Positions 38,303 to 47,705 of a DNA stretch of 52,701 nt are shown one piece after another (position 1 is the stretch's first letter; every line of letters starts with the position of its first letter). The position numbers and the translations under genes are program-made. Below the pieces are notes generated by a model. The model had not been told where the DNA came from. It made no database searches and was given only the letters and a program-made list of their open reading frames with translations. Source of the DNA: a virus; IMG/VR virus record IMGVR_UViG_3300042465_005662, positions 1 to 52,701 of that record. One strand, written 5' to 3'.

Positions 38303-39430
38303 TTAATACCCCTCAGTCCAGAACAGAATTACTGCGCCTTTTCCGCCAGCGCCCACACCAGACGTGCCTCCTCCGCCGCCACCGCCGTTCCCGCCTAATT
38401 TTCCACCCGAGCCAGTCGTGCCGCCACCACCACCGCCGAACCCACCGTTACCACCAGCCTCGGTATTTGAACCGCCGCCACCTCCCCCAAATCCGCCACT
38501 GCCTCCGGGCGTAGATCGACTACCCCCACCGCCTGCACCAGCCGCGCCTCCTCCTCCGTTAGTGGAGTTAGTACCGCCGCCACCGCCGCCACCGCACAAT
38601 CTTTGGTTTGCATAGTCAATAAAAGAATTGTTTAACGAACCGCTGCTTCCAGAAGTGGCGCTAAACAAGAAAGTCCCGCCACCCGCAGCGCACCCGCCCA
38701 TTCCGCCGCCCGGTCCACCGCCCGACCCCCCTGCGCCATTACTGCTACTTACGGAACTTCCAACACCCCCCGACGCGCTGCCCGCGCCACCACCACAAAA
38801 AGTTGCGCTTGAAGTCAAAGAGCCGCCCTGACCGCCAAGACCGCCACCTCCCGCTCCAGCGGCAGAAGAATCAGCACAATTTCCACCTGCCCCCAAAAAT
38901 CCGCCCCCACCCGCGCCCGAGGCGGTGCTGGATGTGTTACCGCCGCCTGCGCCACCGTTACCATAGGAACTGCCTGCTCCACCGCCCCCGGCTGGTTGTG
39001 AACTGCCTGTCCCGCCCGCCCCACCTGATGCTGTAAAAGCGCCACGCAGTGCATTCGCAGCCGTTCCGGTACCGCCTGCTCCACCAGTACTTCCACTACC
39101 GTTAGCCCCACCTGTAGCAGTGAGAAGCGTGCCGAAGGATGAGGTACCGGCTGGGTTGTTGCCTACGGTAATGGTTGGCAACAATTGACCGGGAATCACA
39201 TCAATAATTGCTTCCGCATAACCGCCACCACCACCGCCGCCGTTGCTACCTGATGCACCGTTACCACCACTTCCAAAAACACAAACTTTCATTTGAAAAA
39301 CATTGAGCGGGACTGTTTCGTTTGAAAAAGTTCCGTTCGTGAGAAAAGTTTTGCACGACCTCCACTCTGGAGGGGCTACGCGAGTTGCCATATTGGGCGG
39401 CAAACCAAGCCCGTACATACCTTTGTTCAT
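38303..39430 (-). CDS. Polyglycine-rich tail adhesin candidate (375 aa)
   Basis: After about 60 N-terminal residues the protein is dominated by runs of Gly (up to about eight) separated by Ser, Ala, Asn and Thr, with a PGQ-type motif near IIDVIPGQLLPTITVGN. Comparable Gly-rich motifs pack as a polyglycine-II sandwich in the gp38 adhesin of Salmonella phage S16 and in other fibre tips. Receptor binding is therefore plausible. The last residues (AVILFWTEGY) are conserved-looking. TAATG overlap with the preceding gene. Confidence 0.65.
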   Translation of the reverse strand: MNKGMYGLGLPPNMATRVAPPEWRSCKTFLTNGTFSNETVPLNVFQMKVCVFGSGGNGASGSNGGGGGGGYAEAIIDVIPGQLLPTITVGNNPAGTSSFGTLLTATGGANGSGSTGGAGGTGTAANALRGAFTASGGAGGTGSSQPAGGGGAGSSYGNGGAGGGNTSSTASGAGGGGFLGAGGNCADSSAAGAGGGGLGGQGGSLTSSATFCGGGAGSASGGVGSSVSSSNGAGGSGGGPGGGMGGCAAGGGTFLFSATSGSSGSLNNSFIDYANQRLCGGGGGGGTNSTNGGGGAAGAGGGGSRSTPGGSGGFGGGGGGSNTEAGGNGGFGGGGGGTTGSGGKLGGNGGGGGGGTSGVGAGGKGAVILFWTEGY

Positions 39431-39831
39431 TAGAAGTCACCTCCGTAAGCGATCACGCGAACACCTGTTTGCGCGGTTGTTGTGGTTGCACGCAAAGAAT
39501 ATCCCGTTGGGATATTCAGCGGCATGATGTTTGCATTTGAATTACTTGACAGAATCGCAGTAAACGCCGGGGCAGTAGTGCTGGATGTAACTGCCTGAAC
39601 CGGGATTTGCTGCCACAAAAAGTAGGTTGTTCCGTCATAAATGAACAAGTTGATCAGGCCCGCAATTGTGGTTGCCACACCTTGAATGGCAATGTAGTCA
39701 ATGCGAGAGCCGGAAGAGCCAGCGGTGAACACTGTACCCACGGTTGATGGTGCTGTCAGCGATGTGTCCGCTGTGGTTAAAAGCGCCGACCCTACTTTGG
39801 GGATCGAGGCATACTGAGCCGAGGTTGTCAT
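39430..39831 (-). CDS. 133-aa fibre-region structural protein
   Basis: A Thr/Ser/Ala-rich, beta-type protein (YASIPKVGSALLTTADTSLT ... GVRVIAYGGDF). Similar proteins lie next to tail fibres in environmental phages and may be decoration or fibre subunits. Start ATG 39831 behind GGAGAAAAC. Confidence 0.6.
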   Translation of the reverse strand: MTTSAQYASIPKVGSALLTTADTSLTAPSTVGTVFTAGSSGSRIDYIAIQGVATTIAGLINLFIYDGTTYFLWQQIPVQAVTSSTTAPAFTAILSSNSNANIMPLNIPTGYSLRATTTTAQTGVRVIAYGGDF

Positions 39832-39840
39832 GTTTTCTCC

Positions 39841-40068
39841 TTAAATGAGAGCAAAAGAATCGGAAGGGTTGAAAGTGCCGGGAGGTTGGTTGCTGCCGGT
39901 TGCTTGGGTAACAAATGCTTGTGCGCCACCACCCCCCGCAGCAGCGCTTGTCCAAGTCGTGCCGTTGGATGTCAAGACGTTACCTGCGGTACTGGGTGCG
40001 GGTAACGCCACAGTCTGAATTGAGTTATCGGGAAATTGTACGCCCGTTGATACAAGTGAGGTTGGCAT
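39841..40068 (-). CDS. 75-aa fibre-tip-like protein
   Basis: A short protein (MPTSLVSTGVQFPDNSIQTV...) with a QFPDNSIQT motif found at joints of phage fibre proteins. It may be a truncated or split fibre segment. Strong AAGGAG site before ATG 40068. Confidence 0.55.
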   Translation of the reverse strand: MPTSLVSTGVQFPDNSIQTVALPAPSTAGNVLTSNGTTWTSAAAGGGGAQAFVTQATGSNQPPGTFNPSDSFALI

Positions 40069-40080
40069 TTAAAAGACTCC

Positions 40081-41163
40081 TTATGGTGTTCCGTTGCCGG
40101 TGATGTCGCTCAGTGTTGTAAATACACCGGCACTTGTCATGCTGGCAATCGTGGTTGCGCCGTATTTAAACACCAATACGCCGCCAGATTCTTCGACCGA
40201 AAAGTTGGTAGTCGCCAATTTTGCCACTGTGCCGTTTGCATTACCAGTACCGCCGTTAGCAGTGCCAAGTGTTCCTGCAAGAGTAACCGCGCCGTTAGTG
40301 GCCGTGGAAGGCGTCAGTCCAGTTGTTCCCGCACTAAACGTAGATACGCCCGCAGTAATTGCCCCGATTGAGTTGATTACAAACGCTGTGCTGGCTGCTT
40401 GGGTTGTGTTGGTTCCATTAGATGCAGTTGGAACAGTTGGGATACCAGTCAAGGCGGGGCTTGCGGAAAGAACTGTAGAGCCTGTCCCTGTTGAGGTTGT
40501 GACGCCTGTACCGCCGTTTACGACAGCTACTACGCCTGTGACGTTCGCCGCAGTGCCGGTGGTGTTTTGGTTTAGCGTTGGAACGTCTGCAACTTGGATA
40601 GCCGACATGACTACGTTTGTGCCGTTGCCCCGTAAATACTGACCTGACGTGACCGCCTGTGCAACACGGTTCATCTCTGCTTGAGCGGTGGTATTTCCTG
40701 TGCCGCCGTTGGCCACTGGCAGTACGCCGGTAACCTCGGTAGTCAAGTCAATTACGCTAGATGAAACTATTACAAAGTCAGAGCCGTTCCACGCAATCAG
40801 GGCTTTTTCACCGTTGGCAATCGTCACGCCTGTTGTTGGGCCAGCGCCGACTACCTTGACGCCAAACCCACCAGTGGTATCGTTGATAACAATATAGGCT
40901 TTGGACTGCGCGGGAGCAGTGATTGTTTTCAGTGTGGTCCGAGCACCTGTGCAGCGCAGCACTGCATTACGTGCCTGGTTGGCCGCGCCGTTGGTCGTGC
41001 TCAAAGTGACATCAGTGTCAGCAGACAACGTAGTAGTGCCAGCTACCGCAGAGTCAATCAACTGCGTGATCGAGTCGTTGACCGTCGTGCCCCATGTGCC
41101 GGACAGGTCGCCCGTGGTTGGCAGAGCCAGTCCGAGCAGCGGCGAGAAATTGGTTACAGCCAT
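40081..41163 (-). CDS. Tail fibre protein with VANGGTG repeats (360 aa)
   Basis: The N-terminus (LLGLALPTTGDLSGTWGTTV) is typical of tail-fibre head regions. The rest contains repeated (V/T)LPVANGGTGNTTA and VVNGGTGVTTSTGTG motifs, characteristic of long fibrous phage adhesins. A predicted trimeric beta-fibre; no chaperone domain. Confidence 0.7.
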   Translation of the reverse strand: MAVTNFSPLLGLALPTTGDLSGTWGTTVNDSITQLIDSAVAGTTTLSADTDVTLSTTNGAANQARNAVLRCTGARTTLKTITAPAQSKAYIVINDTTGGFGVKVVGAGPTTGVTIANGEKALIAWNGSDFVIVSSSVIDLTTEVTGVLPVANGGTGNTTAQAEMNRVAQAVTSGQYLRGNGTNVVMSAIQVADVPTLNQNTTGTAANVTGVVAVVNGGTGVTTSTGTGSTVLSASPALTGIPTVPTASNGTNTTQAASTAFVINSIGAITAGVSTFSAGTTGLTPSTATNGAVTLAGTLGTANGGTGNANGTVAKLATTNFSVEESGGVLVFKYGATTIASMTSAGVFTTLSDITGNGTP

Positions 41164-41166
41164 GAC

Positions 41167-44079
41167 TTATCCTTTTGCCTCAAGGGCTTCTACACGCTTG
41201 GTCAGTTCCGACAATGCGGCCAGAGCCAATGCGCTGAGTTTTTCGTAGTCTACCGCGAGAGAGCCATCGGGTCGAGTGCGGACTGCAATCGGGAACACCT
41301 TTTGAACGTCCTGAGCAATGACACCAAAGTCCTGTTTCTGAACGAAATAATCGTCCGGTCCGCCGTGGTCTGCGATGTATGCGTCTGTCCAGTCAAACAA
41401 CTTGCCGCCAATCGCTTTGGCGGTAGCCGCTGCGTTGGGGATGTCCCGCACATTTTCTTTGAACTTGATGTCAGAGGAGAAGAACGCTATGACGTTGTTG
41501 GTGGCGCGGATTTCGCCCGCAGTGCCCGATGCTGCTACGCCCACGCCCAGAGAGTTGACTTGGTAGTTGTTGCCTGTTGCCAAGGCGTTGGCCGTGGTGG
41601 CTGTTGTAGCGGTGGTTGCGTTTCCGTTCAAAGCCCCTGTAAAAGATGTCGCCGCTAAATCGCCCGTTGTTTTTGTGAACGTGAACCGGGTTGTTCCGTT
41701 GTCTGTGATGATGAAGCTGACCGCCGCTGCCTCAAGTTCCATCTCCATCGTGTTGTTCGTTCCGTCGTAGAAGAACTGCGTATCGTCACTGGTGCCAAAG
41801 CGAAGTATGTCACTGTCAGCCAAATCAATGGCGGAGCGCACATTCAACGTGCTGTCCACCGTCAAGTTGGTGAACTGGCCGTTTGACCATGTGTTTGCGG
41901 CATCTCCTATTACGCCCGTATTGTCTGCGGCAGGATAGATACTGGTGGAGGCAACAATGGTAGTAGCGTTGACAGTCCCGCCCGATTGGTTGGTGGCGGT
42001 GGTGGCTGTCGCAGCGTTACCTGTGGTGTTTTGATTCAGCGTGGGAATGTCCGCAGCAACAACAGCCCGGAATGTGGGAACGCCTGCTGTGCCGTTTGGC
42101 GCAGCCAATACAAAGTTGGCTGTTTTGGAAGCGTAGGGGTTCTGTGTGTCGCCGTACCCCGATGCAAGGCTGATCGCTGGAGTTGCGCCGCCGCTTGAAA
42201 CTACGGGAGATGTGCCAGAAACAGAAGTAACGGGAGCAGTTCCGCTGGACACCGCAGTAACAAGACCCTTACCGTTTACCGTGACGCTTGCGTTTGTAAA
42301 AGACCCGACGTTTGAGTTGACGGTCGCCAGAGTGCCTGCTGCTGTTACGTTACCCGAACCGTTGAACGATGGGCTTGTGTACGCCAAATCGCCAGTGATT
42401 GCAATGGTTCGTCCTGTCTGCAAAGCCGTGGCTGTAGCGGCATTGCCTGAAGTCGAGCTAGATGTTGTGGCGTTCCCGTTTAAGGCGGCGGTGATTGTGC
42501 CCGCAGCAAAGTTACCGGAGGCATCTCGTGCCACCACTTTGGAGGCGGTGTTTGTGGTCGTGGCGTCCACGGTCCATGTCTGTGCACCAGAGCCGTTGTA
42601 GGCCGTGCCGGTCAGGTATGTACCTGCGGTCAAGCTGTTCAGGTTGGAGCCCAAAGCCACACCAGAGATCGTGCCTGCCACGTAAGCAAACGCAGAGCCG
42701 TTCCAGCTCAAAACCTGCCCAGAGGCTGACGGGGCCACAATAAACGCAGTGGTTGCAGCGCCGGTGTTGTACACGATACGGTTGGCCGCGCCGCCCGCCA
42801 CGTTGGTAGCCGAAGTAGCATTGCCGGAAAGAGCCGCTGTAATGGTGCCCGCAGAGAAGTTGCCCGAGGCATCCCGCGCTACGACCTTGGAGGCGGTGTT
42901 GGCATCTGTGGCGTCCACAGCAAACGTACGAGCAGCAGAGCCGTTGTACGTGCCGCCGCTGGTCAGGAAAGTGCCCGCAGTTAGTGCGTTGGCCACAGAA
43001 CCAGCTTGGCCTGTGATGTTGCCCGACACAGCGGAGCCGTTGATGGCAATGGCCGTGTTGGTAACGCTTGTGACTTGCCCCTGCGCGTTCGTGACAAACA
43101 CCGGAACCTGTGAGGCCGAGCCGTATGTGCCCGCAGTGCCGGTGTTGGTGATGCTGAACTGAGTGCCCGAAAGCGTCAGGCCGGTGCCCGCACTGTAAAT
43201 CTGCGCAGAAGAGACTTGTGCAAACGTGATGTTGGTTGTGCCAAACGTAATCGTTCCGACGGTGTTGCAGGTATATGTCTCGCCCGCGCCTGTTGTGCCT
43301 TCTTGAACGAAAAAGGTTGAGCCTTCGCTCAGTGTGTCAGGGCCAGCAAACCCAAAGGTGTCAGCATCATCTGAACGGGTCAAGACCCAGTTGGTCGAGC
43401 CAGAGCCAATGCTGGTAACGACATACACGCCGTTTTGCGTTTGGTTGGTCTGCTCGTACACCAGCACACGGTCGGCCACCACCATCGTGATGCCGTCGAT
43501 CACCAAGGCAGCCTGCGTGCCTGCATTTGTCAGTGTGGCTCCAACCCCAGACGTGCCGTTGTTGTACGTTGCATTCAGGTTGATTGGAGACTCAACTCGG
43601 ACAGGCTCATGGAAGTGAATGCCGCTTGCTACCAACGTGTCCACGTAGGTCTTGTTGACGATGTCAGTTGCCGCTGAAGGTGTAGTGGAGACTGTGCCCG
43701 TCGTCAGCGCAGCGGAAGTGGCTGTGATGGCCCCAAACGATAACTGCGCCACAATGCCAGCGGCGTCCAAGTAGACCGACTTGCTTGACGGGTAGGTACA
43801 GAACACGTCCTTGCTGCCTGCAGCAAACGAAACCGCCGCGCCGCCAGTACTGGAAGACAAAATCGTGGTGCGGGACAGCGTGGTGCCCGAGGTGGTGTAT
43901 GTACCAATGCCAACTTCCCAGTCCCCCGTGGTGTTGTCAACGATGGCGTAATACGTGGTGTTGCTGTCACCCACGACGGAAAAAGACTGAAAGCCCGCAG
44001 CCGCACCGGCCAGTGTTACTGTGCCCGTGCCTGTCGTGGTGGTGGTTTCCTTAACCCGGTCTTTGAGTACTAAAGCCAT
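41167..44079 (-). CDS. Large tail fibre with C-terminal S74 chaperone (970 aa)
   Basis: The long fibrous shaft contains a duplicated segment ([20 protein letters not shown] and [20 protein letters not shown], about 410-530). The C-terminal 100 residues are a Peptidase S74 intramolecular chaperone: [10 protein letters not shown] (868-877, with S869/K874 as likely dyad), [13 protein letters not shown] and [14 protein letters not shown]. This domain folds the trimeric fibre and cuts itself off, normally just before the Ser. The N-terminus ([20 protein letters not shown]) attaches to the virion. Likely a main receptor fibre. Confidence 0.85.
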   Translation of the reverse strand: MALVLKDRVKETTTTTGTGTVTLAGAAAGFQSFSVVGDSNTTYYAIVDNTTGDWEVGIGTYTTSGTTLSRTTILSSSTGGAAVSFAAGSKDVFCTYPSSKSVYLDAAGIVAQLSFGAITATSAALTTGTVSTTPSAATDIVNKTYVDTLVASGIHFHEPVRVESPINLNATYNNGTSGVGATLTNAGTQAALVIDGITMVVADRVLVYEQTNQTQNGVYVVTSIGSGSTNWVLTRSDDADTFGFAGPDTLSEGSTFFVQEGTTGAGETYTCNTVGTITFGTTNITFAQVSSAQIYSAGTGLTLSGTQFSITNTGTAGTYGSASQVPVFVTNAQGQVTSVTNTAIAINGSAVSGNITGQAGSVANALTAGTFLTSGGTYNGSAARTFAVDATDANTASKVVARDASGNFSAGTITAALSGNATSATNVAGGAANRIVYNTGAATTAFIVAPSASGQVLSWNGSAFAYVAGTISGVALGSNLNSLTAGTYLTGTAYNGSGAQTWTVDATTTNTASKVVARDASGNFAAGTITAALNGNATTSSSTSGNAATATALQTGRTIAITGDLAYTSPSFNGSGNVTAAGTLATVNSNVGSFTNASVTVNGKGLVTAVSSGTAPVTSVSGTSPVVSSGGATPAISLASGYGDTQNPYASKTANFVLAAPNGTAGVPTFRAVVAADIPTLNQNTTGNAATATTATNQSGGTVNATTIVASTSIYPAADNTGVIGDAANTWSNGQFTNLTVDSTLNVRSAIDLADSDILRFGTSDDTQFFYDGTNNTMEMELEAAAVSFIITDNGTTRFTFTKTTGDLAATSFTGALNGNATTATTATTANALATGNNYQVNSLGVGVAASGTAGEIRATNNVIAFFSSDIKFKENVRDIPNAAATAKAIGGKLFDWTDAYIADHGGPDDYFVQKQDFGVIAQDVQKVFPIAVRTRPDGSLAVDYEKLSALALAALSELTKRVEALEAKG

Positions 44080-44088
44080 TTTTGATCC

Positions 44089-45045
44089 TTACGACGGCAG
44101 GTTGTTCCAACCGGGGTTTTGCGTGTCATTGACGACCTGCCAGTTTGTAACCTGTGCGTTATCGACATTTTGCCAGTTCGGGTTCTGGGTGTCATCCACA
44201 ACAGCCCAGACCAGCGCCCCGCCGATAGAGATAAAGAGTTGCACGCCAGTCACAGGGACGTTGGCAGTGCGAATTACAGACAAAAGGTCAGCGGCGGTAG
44301 CACTCTCCGACATGACACCAATGACCTGAACCTGCGCAGTCTGTGCGTCAGTTGCCGTAGCAGACTCAGCAACCGTCACAAAGAATCCACGGGCAGCATC
44401 CACAGCATCCGAAGCGGTTGCAAGTTCTGCAATTGCGGCAAGTACAGCGGAAGAGGCGGTAGCCGCATCATTACCTTGAGCCGCTTCGGAGATTGCCGCA
44501 AGAGCCGCCAATTGGCTGGAGAACACTGCTGTAGCATTTGCCTGCTCCGCAAGAGCCGCCAAAAAACTAGCAGCGGCGGAGGGTGCGTCAGTGGCTGTCG
44601 CGGTCTCAGAGATTGCAGCGTTGTAAATTGTGGCCCCGGCAAATTCTTCGGAGAAAACAAACGCCGTTTCACTGATGGACGCAATTGCTGCTATCAGGGC
44701 AGAAACCACATCACTGGAAGATGCGCCTTCGGCTATTGCGGCAAACACCGCCGACAAGGCGCTTGGGGCATCAAGAGCTATGGCGGACTCCGAAATACTT
44801 GAGAGCACATCGGCCCGTGCTACTACCGTCTCAGTACCCGTTGATGTTTCACTCTGCGTTGCCAGCAGGGCGGCAATAACCGCCTGTGTTTCTGCGGCTG
44901 CTGCCGCTTCATCTAAAAGCCCGCCGCGAACGCTAAGGGCATCCGACGAGTCTGCTGCTGTTGCTGAGTCCGCCAGATCGGCGAACACCACTTTGCCTCC
45001 TAGAGAAGCAAAGGGGGCTTGAGCAAAAGTGACATCACCGAACAC
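44089..45045 (-). CDS. Ala-rich repetitive virion protein (318 aa), GTG start
   Basis: A helical protein built from about seven imperfect repeats of roughly 30 residues, each around (I/V)SE(S/T)A.A.DA followed by an Ala-rich stretch. The C-terminus has short NPNWQNVDNAQVTNWQ-type repeats. The start is GTG 45045 (AAGG upstream). Probably a structural repeat protein of the fibre region; function unknown. Confidence 0.6.
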   Translation of the reverse strand: MFGDVTFAQAPFASLGGKVVFADLADSATAADSSDALSVRGGLLDEAAAAAETQAVIAALLATQSETSTGTETVVARADVLSSISESAIALDAPSALSAVFAAIAEGASSSDVVSALIAAIASISETAFVFSEEFAGATIYNAAISETATATDAPSAAASFLAALAEQANATAVFSSQLAALAAISEAAQGNDAATASSAVLAAIAELATASDAVDAARGFFVTVAESATATDAQTAQVQVIGVMSESATAADLLSVIRTANVPVTGVQLFISIGGALVWAVVDDTQNPNWQNVDNAQVTNWQVVNDTQNPGWNNLPS

Positions 45046-45057
45046 CGCACGACCTTA

Positions 45058-45630
45058 TCAGGCTGCGTCGAGCGAGAACTGATAGGTAACGCTCAGGGTG
45101 TCGCCGCTGTCCACGATCTTGTCGCCGCCAGTGAAGTCACCTGCAGAGAACAAGATGCCCGAAGTGCCAGAGTCCACGCTGCACAGAAACGCACCAGCGA
45201 TGGTCTGAGCATTGGCGTTCATGGTAAACGTCGAAGGCGAAGCGGAGTTGGTGATTACCGATGGGTCGGCTGTTGTGGCCGTACCGAACGTCACAGCCTT
45301 GCGGTTGCCTGTGTAGTTGGTGTTCTCAGTCCATGCCTTGGAAGCCAGCGTGTCGGCTGCGGCAAAGGTAGTGCCAGAGCCGGGGCCGGTAACCAGACCC
45401 AAGAACCAAGCTGCCGTGTAACCAGAGCCAGAGAAGTACTTGGAGTTCATGTCCTGCAAGCCTTGATTGACCACCAAGTTGTGGAACGTATCGGACCACT
45501 TCAGGTTGCCAGCAGCATCGCGGCATTCCACGGAGTAAACGCCACCAGCACGAGCACTGTCGGCTCCGGTGGGGCGCATGATTGACGAGGCTGTTACAAC
45601 GTCCTGGGCTTTGCTTTGTTCGGTGCTCAT
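45058..45630 (-). CDS. 190-aa structural protein of fibre/baseplate region
   Basis: A beta-rich protein with WSDTFHNLVVNQGLQDMNSK and SGYTAAWFLGLV, a pattern seen in conserved phage structural proteins. Start ATG 45630 has AAGGA upstream. Likely virion component; exact position unknown. Confidence 0.6.
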   Translation of the reverse strand: MSTEQSKAQDVVTASSIMRPTGADSARAGGVYSVECRDAAGNLKWSDTFHNLVVNQGLQDMNSKYFSGSGYTAAWFLGLVTGPGSGTTFAAADTLASKAWTENTNYTGNRKAVTFGTATTADPSVITNSASPSTFTMNANAQTIAGAFLCSVDSGTSGILFSAGDFTGGDKIVDSGDTLSVTYQFSLDAA

Positions 45631-45639
45631 GATGGGTCC

Positions 45640-46086
45640 TTACGAAATACGCACAATGGCGCTGTTGGCATCGGGGGTTGGGAAAATGATCTGGAAGGTG
45701 TCGTTGTTCACGGTTTTGTCCGAGCCAAAATCCAGCACCGCAACAGACTTGTTGCCTTTGGACAAATTGTAGATCAGTGCACCGCGTGCAGTAAAGGTCG
45801 AACTAACCCACGACGTATTGGCAAAAGACCAAAAGGCAGTAGGCACGCCGCTCAGGTTGTTCCCGGTCGTCGGGGAAACACTCACGGTGAGCGTATTGCC
45901 TCCTGCGATATAGCCTGCGCCCACGACCTCACCTGCTGTCGTATAGGCCGAAGTGGCCTCGCCAATCGACGCGGCAGAGGTGTACAGGGCAACTTTGTAC
46001 GTGTCTGGGGAAACAGGTCCAAAGTTGTGGATGCCTTGCGGCAGCTCTACTTTGAACGATGTGGTCGCAGTTTGAAAGATGGCCAT
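45640..46086 (-). CDS. Virion protein, paralogue of next upstream gene (148 aa)
   Basis: It shares with the gene at 46102-46524 the framework F...LP.GIHNFG...YKVALYTSAA, EVVG.GY.A.G, FTARGALIYNLSKGNKSVAV and a C-terminal DANSAIVRI. A beta-sandwich is likely. Tandem duplication of a structural gene; function unknown. Confidence 0.65.
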   Translation of the reverse strand: MAIFQTATTSFKVELPQGIHNFGPVSPDTYKVALYTSAASIGEATSAYTTAGEVVGAGYIAGGNTLTVSVSPTTGNNLSGVPTAFWSFANTSWVSSTFTARGALIYNLSKGNKSVAVLDFGSDKTVNNDTFQIIFPTPDANSAIVRIS

Positions 46087-46101
46087 TACCTTCTTCCTGC
46101 T

Positions 46102-46524
46102 TTAATTGACGCGAATGAGCGCGCTTTCCGCGTCATTCGTAGGCAACTGGATTTGGAACTGCTGGCTTAGCACCGTCTGGTTCAAGCCAAAGTTGAGGAC
46201 AGCGATTGACTTGCCTGCTTTGGTCGAGTTGTAGATCAATGCCCCACGGGTGGTAAACGTCGCCGCATTCCAGGTCGGATTGTTGAACGAGACAAAGGCA
46301 ATGCCCAGGCTTTCTGACAACGACACGGTGACACCTGTCAGTATCTCGCCCGTAGCGGTGTACGCCGTGCCCACCACTTCGTTGCTGGAGGTGTACTCAG
46401 GCGTGAGCGGGCCCAGCTCTGCATCGGCGGTGTACAGCGCAATTTTTAGCACGTCTGTGCTGAAGTCGTGCACACCCAGGAGGAGCTGTTCCTTGAAGGT
46501 ATTGGTGAGGCCTGCTGTGATCAT
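46102..46524 (-). CDS. Virion protein, paralogue of next downstream gene (140 aa)
   Basis: Similar architecture to the 45640-46086 product: TFKEQLLLGVHDFSTDVLKI, EVVGTAYTATGE, FTTRGALIYNSTKAGKSIAV, ending DAESALIRVN. The two proteins differ enough to suggest an old duplication. Start ATG 46524 behind GAGG. Confidence 0.65.
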   Translation of the reverse strand: MITAGLTNTFKEQLLLGVHDFSTDVLKIALYTADAELGPLTPEYTSSNEVVGTAYTATGEILTGVTVSLSESLGIAFVSFNNPTWNAATFTTRGALIYNSTKAGKSIAVLNFGLNQTVLSQQFQIQLPTNDAESALIRVN

Positions 46525-46527
46525 TGA

Positions 46528-47373
46528 TTACCTCACTGGGACCTTGACCTGACCATCCAGGTAAGCATCGCCGCGTTGTTTGCCATCGCCCAAGTTCTTG
46601 AGCAGCAAGACAGCTTCCTTGAACTTGGTGTCGTAGACAGCCATCATGTCCTGCTCGCCCTTCATCCAGGTGTATGCCTCGACAAGAGAGCCGTACAGAA
46701 GGGTGCTGTCAAAGTTGTCCCCCAGCCACGAAGTGCCTGCGGTAACGATTGATTCGGGGTAGTAGTAGAAGTGCAGCTCGGCCTTGTAGCCCAAGTCAGG
46801 TGTTGGCCCCACGATGAAGGTAAGCTCGTTCTCATCATTCGTGGTCGGCCCAAAAATGGCATAGTACTTCGGACGTGACTGGAACCCGGGGTTGGGGTAC
46901 ACCTCGCGGATAAAATTAACGTCTCTGTTTAAAAGGTACGTGTAGTCCCCCTGAAAGCCCACAGCGCCTGACACGGCCCCTGTGTTGGCCAAAGACAGCG
47001 TGACAGTAGTTCCTACGATCAGTGCGACCTGTGCCCCGGTGGCAATTCCTGTCCCGGTGGCGTACATGCCCAGAACCATCCCTGCCGTGCTTGCAACGAT
47101 GATGGTGAACGCTCCTGAGCTACCGGTAGCGGTCGTGCTTGCCTGTGCGTAAATGGCCAAAGAATATGCCGAAAGAAAGTCGTCAGGGCAGGCCAAATAC
47201 TTGTTGCCCGCCGTCAGCGCCCCTGTCACGTTCTTGCGCAAGTTGGCAATCTGCACCGTGTTGTAGATGCGCTGCTCTGCCTGACGCACGAACACCGGTA
47301 TCTCGGCAATAAAGTCGACGTCGGTGTTGTTGGTGTACGCCTGGATGGCGTCGCTTAGGGCGGCGTAGTTCAT
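46528..47373 (-). CDS. SU10-like adaptor protein with inserted domain (281 aa)
   Basis: The N-terminal 75 residues (YTNNTDVDFIAEIPVFVRQA, LRKNVTGALTAGNKYLACPD) and the C-terminal part (LLYGSLVEAYTWMKGEQDMM) match phage head-tail adaptor proteins. Residues about 83-138 (GSSGAFTIIVASTAGMVLGM...) look like an inserted small beta domain that breaks the usual fold. ATGA overlap with the Zn-ribbon gene. Adaptor assignment is by pattern. Confidence 0.65.
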   Translation of the reverse strand: MNYAALSDAIQAYTNNTDVDFIAEIPVFVRQAEQRIYNTVQIANLRKNVTGALTAGNKYLACPDDFLSAYSLAIYAQASTTATGSSGAFTIIVASTAGMVLGMYATGTGIATGAQVALIVGTTVTLSLANTGAVSGAVGFQGDYTYLLNRDVNFIREVYPNPGFQSRPKYYAIFGPTTNDENELTFIVGPTPDLGYKAELHFYYYPESIVTAGTSWLGDNFDSTLLYGSLVEAYTWMKGEQDMMAVYDTKFKEAVLLLKNLGDGKQRGDAYLDGQVKVPVR

Positions 47374-47705
47374 GTGATGCTCGTTCTGATTGTTCCCAGC
47401 GAGGTACCTGCCACCAGCTGTCTTGAAGGAGGCATCGGCTGCATACCGATACTAGCAAAGGACGTGTCCGCCGTGAAGCCCACATACACTGTGACGCCCA
47501 TCCGAGCCTCAGGACGGGGCTGATTCAGCGCCTGGGGCTCGTTGATGTTGCGCTTAGGCTCGAGCTGCGGGTGCTTGGGTTCGTAGCACTCATCGCAGAC
47601 CTTAAACCCCGTCCACTCCTTCTTTAAGGAATTGAGCTTGAACCGCTGCCCACACTGGTCGCACAGCGCAATCGCAAACTTGCCTGATGCGTACCCTGCA
47701 GTCAT
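47370..47705 (-). CDS. Zn-ribbon phage protein of neck region (111 aa)
   Basis: A C-x2-C ... C-x2-C arrangement (CDQCGQRFKLNSLKKEWTG and VCDECYEPKHPQ) makes a zinc ribbon. Such proteins sit between adaptor genes in many phages. The C-terminal half is Pro-rich and uncertain. Start overlaps the upstream stop (TGATG). Confidence 0.7.
   Translation of the reverse strand: MTAGYASGKFAIALCDQCGQRFKLNSLKKEWTGFKVCDECYEPKHPQLEPKRNINEPQALNQPRPEARMGVTVYVGFTADTSFASIGMQPMPPSRQLVAGTSLGTIRTSIT

Noticed and set aside
38364-38831. Proline-rich rightward frames
   Set aside because: Reverse-strand reading of the glycine-rich adhesin.
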